Shown piece by piece: positions 40,284 through 49,308 of a DNA stretch of 64,000 bases. The notes under the pieces were generated by a model that had not been told where the DNA came from, did not search any database, and saw only the letters and a program-made list of their open reading frames with translations. Positions within the stretch are counted from its first letter, which is position 1; each line of letters starts with the position of its first letter. The stretch covers positions 19,484-83,483 of the forward strand of contig DATCEH010000070.1 in NCBI GenBank assembly GCA_036510225.1, in the 5' to 3' direction. Source of the DNA: Palsa-513 sp036510225. GTDB lineage: Bacteria; Actinomycetota; Thermoleophilia; Solirubrobacterales; Solirubrobacteraceae. The translations under genes were made by a program, and so were the position numbers.

Positions 40284-41329
40284 CGCCGCCCTCCGAGCGC
40301 CGGGATCGCCGGCGGCAGCTGGGTCTCGAGGTCCCCGGGGACTCCGGCCAGCTGCTCGAGCGCAAAGCCCAGCGCCCCGTCGAGGCGCTCGGACTCGAGC
40401 TGGCTCAGCTCGGCCAGCGCCGGCCACCGGCCGGCGTGCGCCAGGCGGACCTCGGCGAGCACGGTCCGCAGCCGGGACAGGCCGTAGTCGACCTGCTCGA
40501 TCACGCTCTCCCGGCCGTCGAGCAGCGGGCGGAGCGTGTCCAGCACCTGCTCGGTGGCGGCGAGCCCGGTCGCCGTCGCGAAGACGCCCTCCCCGCTCCA
40601 CGGGACGTCCGCCCCGCTGAGGAAGTCGCGCTGGGCGTCCTCGAGGATCTCGTGGGCCCGGGTCGCGTAGTCGAGCGGCGTGATCGCGACAGTCGGAACG
40701 AGCTTCTCGAGTCGGCGGATGTTCGTCGCGAGCACCCGCGCCGCGGTTTCCAGACCGCGTGGATCCTGATTGGTCCAGAGGCCGAACTCGATCCGGTGGA
40801 GCCCGGTGAAGCCGGGGTTGGCCGGGCCGCCGGCGAGGCCGCCGGCGCTCCCGTCGATCGCCGTGTCGAGCTCGCCGAACTCCCCGTAGACCGCCCCGAG
40901 CCGCAGGTACCGCCCGTACGCACTCAGCCAGATCGCCCTCGACCGGGCGCGGTCTCCCAAGGCGAGCTGACCGATCAGGCGGTGGACGTCGAGCGCCATC
41001 GCCCGGAGTTCGGCCTCGGCATGGATGCGGGACTCGGCGATCGGCCGGTCGAATGCCGCGGGCGGGACCGGGACCAGCTCGGAGACCGGCCGGGCTCCCG
41101 CGGTGTTGCCGAGCCCCTCCCGCCTGGCGGCCTCCTGGGAGTAGGCCTGCAGCGCGGTCAACGCGCGCGCACCGGCGGAGGCCGCTGCCGGCGGACTCGC
41201 CGGCCCGCCGCCGCCGCCGACGCCGAGCGCGGTCAGCGCGAAGAAGCCGGCGACCGCGCTGAAGAGCCCGGCACAGACCGGGATCAGGCGACGTCCGGGG
41301 CGGCGTGGGTCAACGGTCAGAGTGGGCAT
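40280..41329 (-). CDS. efeO: iron uptake protein EfeO (imelysin/M75 domain)
   Basis: 349 residues. An N-terminal hydrophobic segment (IPVCAGLFSAVAGFFALTAL) anchors it outside the membrane; there is no cupredoxin domain. The M75 domain carries the HxxE motif in GLHRIEFGLW and the conserved DYATRAHEILEDAQRDFLSG. EfeO binds and delivers iron to EfeU. Here it precedes efeB with ATGA overlap, but the neighbouring upstream gene is a phosphoesterase, not efeU. Confidence 0.9.
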   Translation of the reverse strand: MPTLTVDPRRPGRRLIPVCAGLFSAVAGFFALTALGVGGGGGPASPPAAASAGARALTALQAYSQEAARREGLGNTAGARPVSELVPVPPAAFDRPIAESRIHAEAELRAMALDVHRLIGQLALGDRARSRAIWLSAYGRYLRLGAVYGEFGELDTAIDGSAGGLAGGPANPGFTGLHRIEFGLWTNQDPRGLETAARVLATNIRRLEKLVPTVAITPLDYATRAHEILEDAQRDFLSGADVPWSGEGVFATATGLAATEQVLDTLRPLLDGRESVIEQVDYGLSRLRTVLAEVRLAHAGRWPALAELSQLESERLDGALGFALEQLAGVPGDLETQLPPAIPALGGRR

Positions 41330-41431
41330 GTCCTACGCGGAGGCCGGCCGGCCCGCGAGCCGGCCCGGACGGGCTCGAGGCCGGCCGAGAGAGACGAATC
41401 GAGAAGCCTACGGACGGCCTGCGCACGTGTT

Positions 41432-41476
41432 GTTACCGACTCGTGCACGCCGCGCCGGCCCTACCAGGTCGGTAAC
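41432..41476. promoter_or_regulatory. inverted repeat between efeO and the phosphoesterase gene
   Basis: GTTACCGAC (41432-41440) and GTCGGTAAC (41468-41476) are perfect 9-bp inverted repeats 27 bp apart in the 268-bp divergent control region. They could be paired half-sites for a regulator of either gene; they do not match a Fur or IdeR box I know. Confidence 0.35.
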
Positions 41477-41597
41477 TCCGTTATCACAGCTACGCAACAC
41501 CAGACGGCCGCCGGGCGCCGACGATTCGGGTCCCGAGCACGGTGTCACGGCATCGGGCGGGGCGTCTTGCCGTTCATCCGACACGAGGAGATGCAGG

Positions 41598-43331
41598 TTG
41601 CGCAATCCAAGGATCCTCGCCGGGGTTGGCGTCGGTCTCGTGGCGTCGGCGGCGGTCGCCGCCAGCCTGACGATGGCCGGAGCCGCCGCGCCGAACGCGT
41701 CACCGGCCGCGACGCCGACGACTACGCCGATCAAGCACGTCGTTGTGATCTTCGACGAGAACGTCTCGTTCGATCACTACTTCGGGACCTACCCGAACGC
41801 CACGAATCCCGCCGGCGAGCCGGCCTTCCACGCGGCACCCGCCACGCCCAGGGTCAACGGGCTGACGCCGGCCCTGCTCACCGCCAACCCGAACAGGGAC
41901 ACGACGCCGGGAGCGCCGACGGCGAACCCCCAGCGCCTTGACAACACCGGCAGCGCCAGTCCCTCCCAGGTCGTGACGTGCGACCAGGGTCACAGCTACT
42001 CGCCGGAACAGAAGGCGGCCGACGGCGGCCTGATGGACAGGTTCCCCCAGTTCACCGGCGGCGGCGGGTGCTCCGACAAGGCGATCGTGATGGACTACTA
42101 CGACGGCAACACGGTTACCGGACTGTGGAACTACGCCCAGCACTATGCGCTCAGCGACAACTCGTTCGACACGAACTACGGACCGTCGTCGCCGGGCGCG
42201 CTCAACGTGATCAGCGGTGACACGGGCGGCGTCGATCTGACCAACAGCACGGCTACGACGGCGGTCGAGAACGACACCCTGATCAACGACGCCGACCCGA
42301 CCTACGATGACTGCAGCGCGGCGACCCACGTCGCGATGACCGGCAGGAACGTCGGTGACCTGCTCAACGCCAAGGGGATCACCTGGGGCTGGTTCGAGGG
42401 CGGCTTCACGCCGAGCAGCGTGGTCGCCGGCAAGGCGGTCTGCGGGACGGCCCACAACAACGTCATCGGGGCGTCCGACGGCGGCGACTACATCCAGCAT
42501 CACGAGCCGTTCCAGTACTACGCATCGACAGCCAACCCCCACCACCTCCCGCCGACATCGGTCGCCGCGGTCGGCCACCAGGACCAGGCCAACCACCAGT
42601 ACGACCTCTCGTACTTCTACAGCGCCCTGAACGCCGGCAACCTCCCAAGTGTCTCCTACCTCAAGGCCCCGGCCTACGAGGACGGTCACGCCGGGTACTC
42701 GGATCCGCTCGACGAGCAGCGCTTCCTGGCAGACACGATCAACGCGGTCGAGCAGTCGGCGGACTGGTCGAGCACCGCGATCGTGATCGCCTACGACGAC
42801 TCGGACGGGTGGTACGACCACGTGTTCAGCCCGCTGACAAGCCCGTCCGACGGGCCGAGCGACGCGCTGACGGGTACCGGGAAGTGCGGGACCGTCCCGA
42901 GTCCACTGCCGGCGAGCTTCGAGAACGACCGCTGCGGGCTCGGCCCGCGGTTGCCGCTGCTCGTGATCTCGCCGTACGCGAAGGTCAACTACGTCGACCA
43001 CACGCTGACCGACCAGAGCTCGGTCGTCCGCTTCATCGAGGACAACTGGTCGCTCGGCCGGATCGGCGGAGGGTCGAACGACGCGACGGCGGGGACGCTG
43101 GACAACATGTTCAACTTCACGCCGGTCCACATCGCCGCACCGAAGGTGATCCTCGACCCGGCGACCGGCGAGGTCCTCAGCACCCAGCCGGGCGGCCTGT
43201 CGCTCCCGGGCCTGCCCGCGGGAATCGGAGGCCTGCTCTCGGAGATCCCCGGGCTCGGCGGCCTGTTCGGCGACCTGCCCGGCGCCGGGGACGGCGGACC
43301 GCTCGCCCGGTCGGCGAGCGCCGGCAGGTAG
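41598..43331 (+). CDS. secreted phosphoesterase (phospholipase C/acid phosphatase family)
   Basis: 577 residues; TTG start 9 nt behind AGGAG. Signal peptide ILAGVGVGLVASAAVAASLTMAGAA. IKHVVVIFDENVSFDHYFGTYPN holds the metal-binding Glu-Asn and nucleophile region of the PF04185 phosphoesterase family; FDTNYGPSSPGALNVISG, AYDDSDGWYDHVFSP and PRLPLLVISPYAKVNYVDHT are further family blocks. It likely hydrolyses phosphate esters outside the cell. The C-terminus is a Gly/Leu-rich tail. A strong hairpin follows. Confidence 0.9.
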   Translation: MRNPRILAGVGVGLVASAAVAASLTMAGAAAPNASPAATPTTTPIKHVVVIFDENVSFDHYFGTYPNATNPAGEPAFHAAPATPRVNGLTPALLTANPNRDTTPGAPTANPQRLDNTGSASPSQVVTCDQGHSYSPEQKAADGGLMDRFPQFTGGGGCSDKAIVMDYYDGNTVTGLWNYAQHYALSDNSFDTNYGPSSPGALNVISGDTGGVDLTNSTATTAVENDTLINDADPTYDDCSAATHVAMTGRNVGDLLNAKGITWGWFEGGFTPSSVVAGKAVCGTAHNNVIGASDGGDYIQHHEPFQYYASTANPHHLPPTSVAAVGHQDQANHQYDLSYFYSALNAGNLPSVSYLKAPAYEDGHAGYSDPLDEQRFLADTINAVEQSADWSSTAIVIAYDDSDGWYDHVFSPLTSPSDGPSDALTGTGKCGTVPSPLPASFENDRCGLGPRLPLLVISPYAKVNYVDHTLTDQSSVVRFIEDNWSLGRIGGGSNDATAGTLDNMFNFTPVHIAAPKVILDPATGEVLSTQPGGLSLPGLPAGIGGLLSEIPGLGGLFGDLPGAGDGGPLARSASAGR

Positions 43332-43363
43332 TCGGGCCGACCGGCCGCCAAGCGGTCGATCCG

Positions 43364-43402
43364 GCGCCGGGGCGATGCAGAGTGGACGCTCTGCCCCGGC
43401 GC
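43364..43402. terminator. bidirectional hairpin between convergent genes
   Basis: GCGCCGGGG (43364-43372) and GCAGAG (43377-43382) pair with CTCTGC and CCCGGCGC at 43389-43402, loop TGGACG: a very stable interrupted stem 32 bp after the phosphoesterase stop. No U-tract, so termination may be Rho-assisted. No gene is seen in 43332-43569. Confidence 0.5.
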
Positions 43403-43569
43403 TGGTCGCATCCGAGCGACCCGAGTACGTGTTCACTCCGGAGGGCGACGAGGCGAACGCGCCTCGGGCTCTGCGACGAGCGGCCGCCGGGCCAGCCGAC
43501 CCGCCCCTGGCGCCGGAGGCGACCGCGGGCACGCCGGCGGCGCGGGCGATCCCGAGGGTGACCGGCTGA

Positions 43570-44943
43570 TCAGGCAGCGTTCGCGAGCGCGCCCTGGCGG
43601 CGCCGGCGGCGGACGAGCCGGGCCGCCCACCACCCGAAGCCGGCGACGCCGGCGATCGGAACGAGCCCGGCGAGCGCGACCACGAGTACGGCAAAGCAGG
43701 CCTCCAGCACCCCGAGCGCGTCGTCGACCGCGCGTCCCGGCCGCCACGACGACCCGGCCTGGCCACTGCCGCCGGTGCCCGGTCGGGCGGTCTCGGCGAT
43801 CGTCACGTTCACCGAGGCGCTCTGCGCGCGCCCGACGAGGGCCTTCAGACTCGCCTGGTCCTTCGCGATCCGGCCGTCGACGAGGCCGAGCTGGCCGTGG
43901 ATCGCGGCGACCTGGTTGGGCGTCGTCGCCCGGCCGAGCTGGCGCAGGAGGGCCACGCGCTCGTCGCGCGACTCGGCGAGCCGCTGGCGAGCCGCGCCGG
44001 TCGGGTCGGTGATGTCCTGCGTGTCCTGTGAGCGGGAGCTGACGTGCGCGAGCGAGGAGATCGCCGCGAGAGTCCGGTCGAGTGCTGAGCTCGGCACCTC
44101 GAGGGCCAGCGTTGCCTGGCTGCCGCCGGCGTCGTCGACCGATACGTGCGAGCTCTCGACGACACCCCCCAGGCGGTCGGTCGCGGCGATCGTCTCGTCA
44201 GCGACGTGCTGGACCTGGCCGCGCGGCGCGAGCAGCGACAGGCTGGCGTCGCTCTCGACCGCCCTGGCGGCGGCCGCCCCGGTGGGCGCCGGAGCGAGCG
44301 GCGGAGCGATCGACTGGGCCGTCGCCGGCGCCGTCACCTGACCGGTCGACGACGACGCCGACGCAGGTCCACCGGCCGGGGCCTCGGGGGACGCGGCCGG
44401 CCCGCCCGGCGAGCTGGAGAGCGCTCCAGACGGGGTGTTCGCGGCCGAGCCGACGGCGGGTGGCGACGACCTGGCGTGGCCGGACGAGCCCGACGAGGGC
44501 GCCGACGACGGCACGCCGGCAACGACGACCACGCCGACGGCAAGTGAAGCGGCCGCCCCGAGGCCGACCAGCCACTGGCGCCTGGCACCCCACCCCTGCC
44601 CCGGGCCGGAGGTCGTCCTGCCGCGTGCGAGCCTGCCGCCGTGGCCAGCACGACCAGACAGGCCGGACGCGTCCGGAGCGCGCCGTCCCGACCGGCGCGG
44701 GAAGCCGGCGGCGACCCGGATGCCGAGCTCGTCGGCGAACGCCGGTCGCAGCGGCGGGTGGTCTTCGCGAACGGCGAGAACCAGGCGGGCGAGCTCGGCG
44801 TCCGCCCCCGCCTGGGGAGCCTCCCCGCGGGCGAGGGCCGCGTTCCCGCGGGCGAGGGCCGCGTCGAGCGCGTCGAGCTCACGGGTCTGGGCGTCCGACG
44901 GTCGGGCGGCGCGTCGGGCGGCGCGCCGGTCACGCGGTGACAT
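43570..44943 (-). CDS. DUF4349 membrane protein, likely anti-sigma partner
   Basis: 457 residues. Cytoplasmic N-terminus with a helical repeat (ALDAALARGNAALARGEAPQ), a transmembrane helix (WLVGLGAAASLAVGVVVVAG, about 125-145), a long Ser/Ala/Pro linker, then the DUF4349 domain with ADETIAATDRLGGVVESSHVS, coiled-coil RQRLAESRDERVALLRQLGRATTPNQVAAIHGQLG, and a C-terminal transmembrane helix. It overlaps the ECF sigma gene by 14 bp and probably restrains that factor; inference from context. Confidence 0.82.
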   Translation of the reverse strand: MSPRDRRAARRAARPSDAQTRELDALDAALARGNAALARGEAPQAGADAELARLVLAVREDHPPLRPAFADELGIRVAAGFPRRSGRRAPDASGLSGRAGHGGRLARGRTTSGPGQGWGARRQWLVGLGAAASLAVGVVVVAGVPSSAPSSGSSGHARSSPPAVGSAANTPSGALSSSPGGPAASPEAPAGGPASASSSTGQVTAPATAQSIAPPLAPAPTGAAAARAVESDASLSLLAPRGQVQHVADETIAATDRLGGVVESSHVSVDDAGGSQATLALEVPSSALDRTLAAISSLAHVSSRSQDTQDITDPTGAARQRLAESRDERVALLRQLGRATTPNQVAAIHGQLGLVDGRIAKDQASLKALVGRAQSASVNVTIAETARPGTGGSGQAGSSWRPGRAVDDALGVLEACFAVLVVALAGLVPIAGVAGFGWWAARLVRRRRRQGALANAA

Positions 44944-45475
44944 CGCAGGCCTCCCGCAATCGCTCGAGGGCCCGGCAGAGGCGCGTCCCCGCGTTCGAGA
45001 CGCTGCAACCGAGGACCTTCGCGAGCTCGGCGTTCGAGAGCTGGGCGTGGAACTTCAGCAGGATCAGCTCGCGCTGGGCAGGCTCCAGCCGCTCGAGCCC
45101 GGCTCTGACGGTGTCGTGTCGCATGCGCTGCTCCTCGTCGTCGACGGCCGGCTCGTCGGCCGCGATCTCACCGAGCAGACTGGCGCTCCGCCGGCGGCGG
45201 CGGAGCTCGTCGAGCGCGGCGTTGCGGGCGATCCCGAACAGCCACGCCCGCGCGCTGCCGCGGGCGGGATTGAAGATCACCCGGCGGCGGTAGGCCCGCT
45301 CGAAGGCGACCGCCGTGATGTCCTCGGCGGCGGCGGCGTCCCTCAGCAGTGAGCCGACGTACGCGTGGACATCGGCGAGGCTCGACCGGTAGAGCTCCTC
45401 GAACCAGCCGGCGTCGGCCGTCACCGGCGCCCGGGGTGGCGAGATCGCGCTGATCATCGGGTGCCGGATTCGCAA
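44930..45475 (-). CDS. ECF-type RNA polymerase sigma factor
   Basis: 181 residues from a TTG at 45475; ATG codons six (45457) and more codons in are alternatives and nothing decides firmly. Region 2: WFEELYRSSLADVHAYVGSLLRDAAAAEDITAVAFERAY with ARAWLFGIARNAALDELRRRRR; region 4: LERLEPAQRELILLKFHAQLSNAELAKVLGCSVSNAGTRLCRALERLR. Complete two-domain ECF factor. The 3' end overlaps the DUF4349 gene. Stimulus unknown. Confidence 0.9.
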   Translation of the reverse strand: MRIRHPMISAISPPRAPVTADAGWFEELYRSSLADVHAYVGSLLRDAAAAEDITAVAFERAYRRRVIFNPARGSARAWLFGIARNAALDELRRRRRSASLLGEIAADEPAVDDEEQRMRHDTVRAGLERLEPAQRELILLKFHAQLSNAELAKVLGCSVSNAGTRLCRALERLREACDVTA

Positions 45476-45574
45476 CGCAGCCTCACAACCAGACTACGGC
45501 GATCCCGGCGTCTGATCACACGCCGTCGCGACGAGGGCCCCCCGCGTCGTCGTCCGGCTCGGCCGGGACGACCG

Positions 45575-47026
45575 TCAGCCGGCGAGCACGGGGAGCAGCG
45601 CGGCCAGCTTGATCTCGGTCTCGGCGAGCTCCTCCGCCGGATCGGAGCCGCCGACGACGCCGACTCCTGCGTAGCAGCGGGCCAGGCGCCCCTCGACCAG
45701 GGCGCAGCGGAGCGCGACGCAGAACTCGCCGTCCTCGTTGGCGTCGGTCCAGCCGATCGGACCGGCGTACCACCCACGGTCGATGCCCTCGAGCGCCGGG
45801 ATCATGCGTGCCGCGATCGCGTGCGGCTCGCCCCCGACGGCGGGGGTCGGATGCAGCAGGCCGGCCAGCTCGACGACGCCGACCGGGTTTCGCAGCTGCG
45901 CCCTGACCGGGGTCGCGAGGTGCTGGATGTTGGCGATCGTGACGACGACCGGCTCCTCCGGCAGCGTGACCCAGACCGAGTGCGGGCGGAGGGCCCGCTC
46001 GATCCGGGCGCTGACGATCGCGTGCTCGGAGCGGTCCTTGGCCGAGTGGAGGAGCTGCTCGCCGAGATGATCGTCGACCGCCGGGTCGGCGGAGCGGCGG
46101 GCCGAGCCGGCGAGGGCCAGGGTGCTGGCGCGCATGCCCTCCCGGCGGATCAGAAGCTCGGGGCTGGCGGCGATGAAGGCGGCGTCGCCGCGACCGGCGC
46201 AGAACACGAAGCATGCGCCGAAGGCTTCGCGCAGGACGCCGAACACCGCGCCGACGTCGTGGTCGACCGGGGCGTGGACGTCGACCTCGCGGGCCAGCAC
46301 GATCTTCGACAGCTCGCCGGCCCGGATCCGCTCGACCGCCCGGGCGACGGCCGACTCGTAGTGCTCGGGCGCCATCGCCCCGGCGACCCGGTAGCGGCCG
46401 GTCGGGTGAGGGTCGAGCAGGGGCAGCGGGGGCGCCCGGAGCTCTGCTAGACGGCGCTCGATCCCGGCGAGCAGGTCCGCCGGCGTGTCGTCGGGCCCGA
46501 CGAACGCAGCGACGGTGAGCCGGACGTCGTCTGCGTGGCGGGCGATCGCAAGCTGTGGAATGACGAGGGAAGCCGGCCGAAAACCCGACCACTGCGGGGA
46601 TCCGCCGCCGTCCGGGGCGAACGCGAAGCCGCCGCACGCGATCAGCCCGGATCCGGCCGGGCCGTCGGGCGGATCGGCGAGGGCCTCCGCCGCGAGTGCC
46701 CGCCACCGCCTGGCAACCCGCTCGAAGCGGCCGTCGCCGTGATCCTCGAGCACCGTGACGGCGCCAAGCGCGGCCAGGGCGTGCCGGTCTCGATCAGGTT
46801 GCTCGAGGCAGAGCCACTGCTCTCCGGGCCGGCGCGAGGCGAACGCGACGGCGCTCGGGTCGACGTCGGACGGCAGCCGCCAGGTCATCCCGACCAGGCA
46901 CTCGCCCTTGCGGCGGGCGCGTCGCACCGCCCGCTCGAGCCGCTGGGTGAGCCGCTGGGGCTCACGCAGAATGAACACCCCATCCCGGGGCACAGGCGGC
47001 GAGCGCTCTCCGGCGAGTGGCCCCAC
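45575..47026 (-). CDS. menF: isochorismate synthase
   Basis: 483 residues of the chorismate-binding family: ARAVERIRAGELSKIVLAREVDV, FCAGRGDAAFIAASPELLIRREG, LAGSARRSADPAVDDHLGEQLLHSAKDRSEHAIV and TPAVGGEPHAIAARMIPALEGIDRGWYAGPIGW hold the Mg- and chorismate-binding residues. Isochorismate feeds MenD. Anthranilate or salicylate synthases share the fold, but the KIVLARE and PAVGG blocks plus the rest of the men set favour MenF. It starts 8 bp after ilvN, an unusual operon partner. Confidence 0.88.
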   Translation of the reverse strand: MGPLAGERSPPVPRDGVFILREPQRLTQRLERAVRRARRKGECLVGMTWRLPSDVDPSAVAFASRRPGEQWLCLEQPDRDRHALAALGAVTVLEDHGDGRFERVARRWRALAAEALADPPDGPAGSGLIACGGFAFAPDGGGSPQWSGFRPASLVIPQLAIARHADDVRLTVAAFVGPDDTPADLLAGIERRLAELRAPPLPLLDPHPTGRYRVAGAMAPEHYESAVARAVERIRAGELSKIVLAREVDVHAPVDHDVGAVFGVLREAFGACFVFCAGRGDAAFIAASPELLIRREGMRASTLALAGSARRSADPAVDDHLGEQLLHSAKDRSEHAIVSARIERALRPHSVWVTLPEEPVVVTIANIQHLATPVRAQLRNPVGVVELAGLLHPTPAVGGEPHAIAARMIPALEGIDRGWYAGPIGWTDANEDGEFCVALRCALVEGRLARCYAGVGVVGGSDPAEELAETEIKLAALLPVLAG

Positions 47027-47034
47027 TGGTCGGG

Positions 47035-47598
47035 TCAGGTCTCCCCGCGCCCCCGCGACATCGCGATCTCGCCGGTCCGCATCATCTCGATCAGCCCGTA
47101 TGGGCGAACCATCCGCTCGAAGGCCTCGATCTTGCTCGTCGGGCCGGTGATCTCGACGGTCACAGACCGCTTCGTGACGTCGACGACATGCCCGCGGAAG
47201 ATCTCGCAGAACTGCATCACCTCACCCCGCTGGGGCCCCTCGACGGCGACCTTGAACATCGCCAGCTCACGGGTGACCGTCTCGTTGGGCTCGAGATCGC
47301 GGATCTTCAGGACGTTGATCAGCTTGTGCAGCTGCTTGGTGACCTGGTCGATCGGGTGGAGCGCGCCGTCGACGGTCAATGTGATCCGCGAGATCTGCTC
47401 GTCGTCGGTCGGCCCGACGGTCAGCGTCTCGATGTTGAAGCCGCGGCGGGCGAACAGTCCGGCGACCCTCGTCAGGACACCCGGCTTGTTCTCGACGAGG
47501 ATCGACAGGACGTGCTTGCGACCCGTGCGCAGACCGCTGACGGCCTCGAGATCCTCGAGGCTGAGGAGCTGGTCCTTGGTGCCCGGATCGCCCATCAT
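47035..47598 (-). CDS. ilvN: acetolactate synthase small (regulatory) subunit
   Basis: 187 residues. ACT domain HVLSILVENKPGVLTRVAGLFARRGFNIETLTVGPT binds valine; the C-terminal half (RELAMFKVAV, FRGHVVDVTKRSVTVEITG, EAFERMVRPYGLIEMMRTG) is the usual ALS_ss_C domain. The ATG at 47598 overlaps the TGA of a 10-codon relay ORF made by duplication of the ilvN start region. The second Met codon (47595) could also serve. Confidence 0.95.
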   Translation of the reverse strand: MMGDPGTKDQLLSLEDLEAVSGLRTGRKHVLSILVENKPGVLTRVAGLFARRGFNIETLTVGPTDDEQISRITLTVDGALHPIDQVTKQLHKLINVLKIRDLEPNETVTRELAMFKVAVEGPQRGEVMQFCEIFRGHVVDVTKRSVTVEITGPTSKIEAFERMVRPYGLIEMMRTGEIAMSRGRGET

Positions 47599-47628
47599 CG
47601 GCCCCTGCCGTGCGGATCGCCCATCATC
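47584..47628 (-). repeat. tandem duplication of the ilvN start region
   Basis: A 16-bp sequence (plus strand CGGATCGCCCATCATC) occurs at 47584-47599 and 47613-47628, period 29 bp. Each copy contains the ATGATGGGCGATCCG start of ilvN on the minus strand. As 29 is not a multiple of three, the outer copy opens a different frame. Confidence 0.85.
47595..47627 (-). CDS. 10-residue relay mini-ORF between ilvB and ilvN
   Basis: MMGDPHGRGR. Its ATG overlaps the ilvB TGA (47624-47626) and its own TGA overlaps the ilvN ATG, both as ATGA. It arises from the 29-bp duplication and could carry terminating ribosomes from ilvB to ilvN. Whether it is translated is unknown. Confidence 0.4.
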   Translation of the reverse strand: MMGDPHGRGR

Positions 47629-49300
47629 CGACCATGTCCCGGGCGGCAGCGCCCGGCGAGATCATCGGGTAGGTGTTCTCCTCGCGGGTCACCCTGACGT
47701 CGACGACGACCGGCCCGGGCGTCGCGATCGCCTTGCGGATGTCCTCGAGGAGGGTGTGCTTGCTCTCGAAGCGCAGCCCCGTCGCCCCGTAGGCCTCGGC
47801 CAACTTGACGAAATCCGGGAACGAGCCCATGTCGACGTGGCTGTAGCGGCGATCCCAGAACAGCTCCTGCCACTGGCGGACCATGCCGAGATAGCCATTG
47901 TTGAGGATGAAGACCTTCACCGGGATCCCGTTCTCCGCGCAGGTCGCCAGCTCCTGGGCGTTCATCTGGATCGAGCCGTCGCCCGAGACGCAGCAGACCA
48001 GGGCGTCGGGACAGCCGACCTGGGCGCCCATCGCGGCCGGCAGGCCGAAGCCCATCGTCCCGAGGCCACCGGAGTTGATCCACCGGCGGGGTTTCTCGAA
48101 GTTGTAGTACTGGGCCGTCCACATCTGGTGCTGACCGACGTCGCTTGTGATGATCGCGTCTCCGCCGGTCGCCTCGTAGAGCGCCTGGATCATGAACTGG
48201 GGCTTGATCTCCGCGTCGGTCGAGTCGTCGTAGCGCAGGGGATGGCGCTCCTGCCAGCCGGCGATCCGCGTCCACCACTCCTCCAGACGCGACGCGTCGG
48301 TCTCGAGCGCCCGGTACTCGACGACGAGGCGAGCGAGGATGTTCCTGGCGTCGCCGACGATCGGGATGTGCGCCGGAACGTTCTTCGAGATCTCGGCCGG
48401 GTCGACGTCGATGTGGATGAACTTCGCCCGGGGGGCGAACTCCGTCAGCTTGCCGGTGATCCGGTCGTCGAAGCGGGCGCCGACCGCGCAGATCAGGTCG
48501 GCCTCGTCCATCGCATAGTTGGCCGCCCGCGTCCCGTGCATGCCGAGCATCCCCAGCCACTGGGCGTGGGTCCCGGAGAACGCTCCGAGGCCCATCAGGG
48601 TGCAGGTCACCGGGAAGCGGCCGGCGACGCAGAACTCGGTCAGCTCGGCAGCCGCGTTCGCGTTGACGACCCCGCCGCCGGCGTAGATCACCGGGCGCCG
48701 CGCGCTGGCGAGGGCCTTCGCGGCCTGACGGATCTGCTTCTGGTTGCCCTCGATCGTCGGTTGATACCCGGGAAGATGGACGTCGGTGACCGGCTCGTAG
48801 GGGATCTCCGCGCGGGAGAGGTCGGTCGGGATGTCGACGACGACCGGGCCGGGCCGGCCGGTCCGCGCGATATGGAAGGCCTCGTGGATCGCCCGGGGGA
48901 TCTCCAGCGGGTTCTGGATCATGATCGAGTGCTTGACGGCGGGCATCGTGATGCCGATCGTGTCGGCCTCCTGGAAGCCGTCCGTCCCCAGCAGGTCCGT
49001 GCGGACCTGGCCGGTGATGAAGACGACCGGGACGGAGTCCATCATCGCGTCCATGATCGGCGTCACGAGGTTCGTCGCTCCGGGACCTGAGGTCCCGAGC
49101 GAGACGCCGACCCGGCCGGTCGCCTTCGCGTAGCCCTCAGCCGCGTGTCCGCCGCCGGCCTCGTGACGAACGAGGACGTGCTTGATCCCAGCGTCGTAGA
49201 ACGCGTCGTAGGTCGGGAGATTGGCACCCCCCGGCAGGCCGAAGACGACATCGACCCCTTCGGCCTTCAGGCACTCCATCAGAGCTTCGACTGCACGCAT
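47624..49300 (-). CDS. ilvB: acetolactate synthase large (catalytic) subunit
   Basis: 558 residues, ThDP- and FAD-dependent; condenses two pyruvates, or pyruvate and 2-oxobutyrate. VFGLPGGANLPTYDAF, LVRHEAGGGHAAEGYAKATGRVGVSLGTSGPGATNLVTPI with the catalytic Glu, AVGARFDDRITGKL, and the ThDP motif GDGSIQMNAQELATCAENGIPVKVFILNNGYLG. GGAAGG lies 8 nt before the ATG. The 5' leader has two exclusive hairpins. Forms ilvB-ilvN-menF. Confidence 0.96.
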   Translation of the reverse strand: MRAVEALMECLKAEGVDVVFGLPGGANLPTYDAFYDAGIKHVLVRHEAGGGHAAEGYAKATGRVGVSLGTSGPGATNLVTPIMDAMMDSVPVVFITGQVRTDLLGTDGFQEADTIGITMPAVKHSIMIQNPLEIPRAIHEAFHIARTGRPGPVVVDIPTDLSRAEIPYEPVTDVHLPGYQPTIEGNQKQIRQAAKALASARRPVIYAGGGVVNANAAAELTEFCVAGRFPVTCTLMGLGAFSGTHAQWLGMLGMHGTRAANYAMDEADLICAVGARFDDRITGKLTEFAPRAKFIHIDVDPAEISKNVPAHIPIVGDARNILARLVVEYRALETDASRLEEWWTRIAGWQERHPLRYDDSTDAEIKPQFMIQALYEATGGDAIITSDVGQHQMWTAQYYNFEKPRRWINSGGLGTMGFGLPAAMGAQVGCPDALVCCVSGDGSIQMNAQELATCAENGIPVKVFILNNGYLGMVRQWQELFWDRRYSHVDMGSFPDFVKLAEAYGATGLRFESKHTLLEDIRKAIATPGPVVVDVRVTREENTYPMISPGAAARDMVG

Positions 49301-49308
49301 CGTTCCGA

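Noticed and set aside
43332..43569. Plus-strand 64-codon ORF from 43375
   Set aside because: It lies on the terminator hairpin and the 3' end of the opposite gene; no ribosome-binding site.
46535..49090. 851-codon plus-strand ORF opposite ilvB, ilvN and menF
   Set aside because: It is the antisense of three certain genes and has no recognisable domain.
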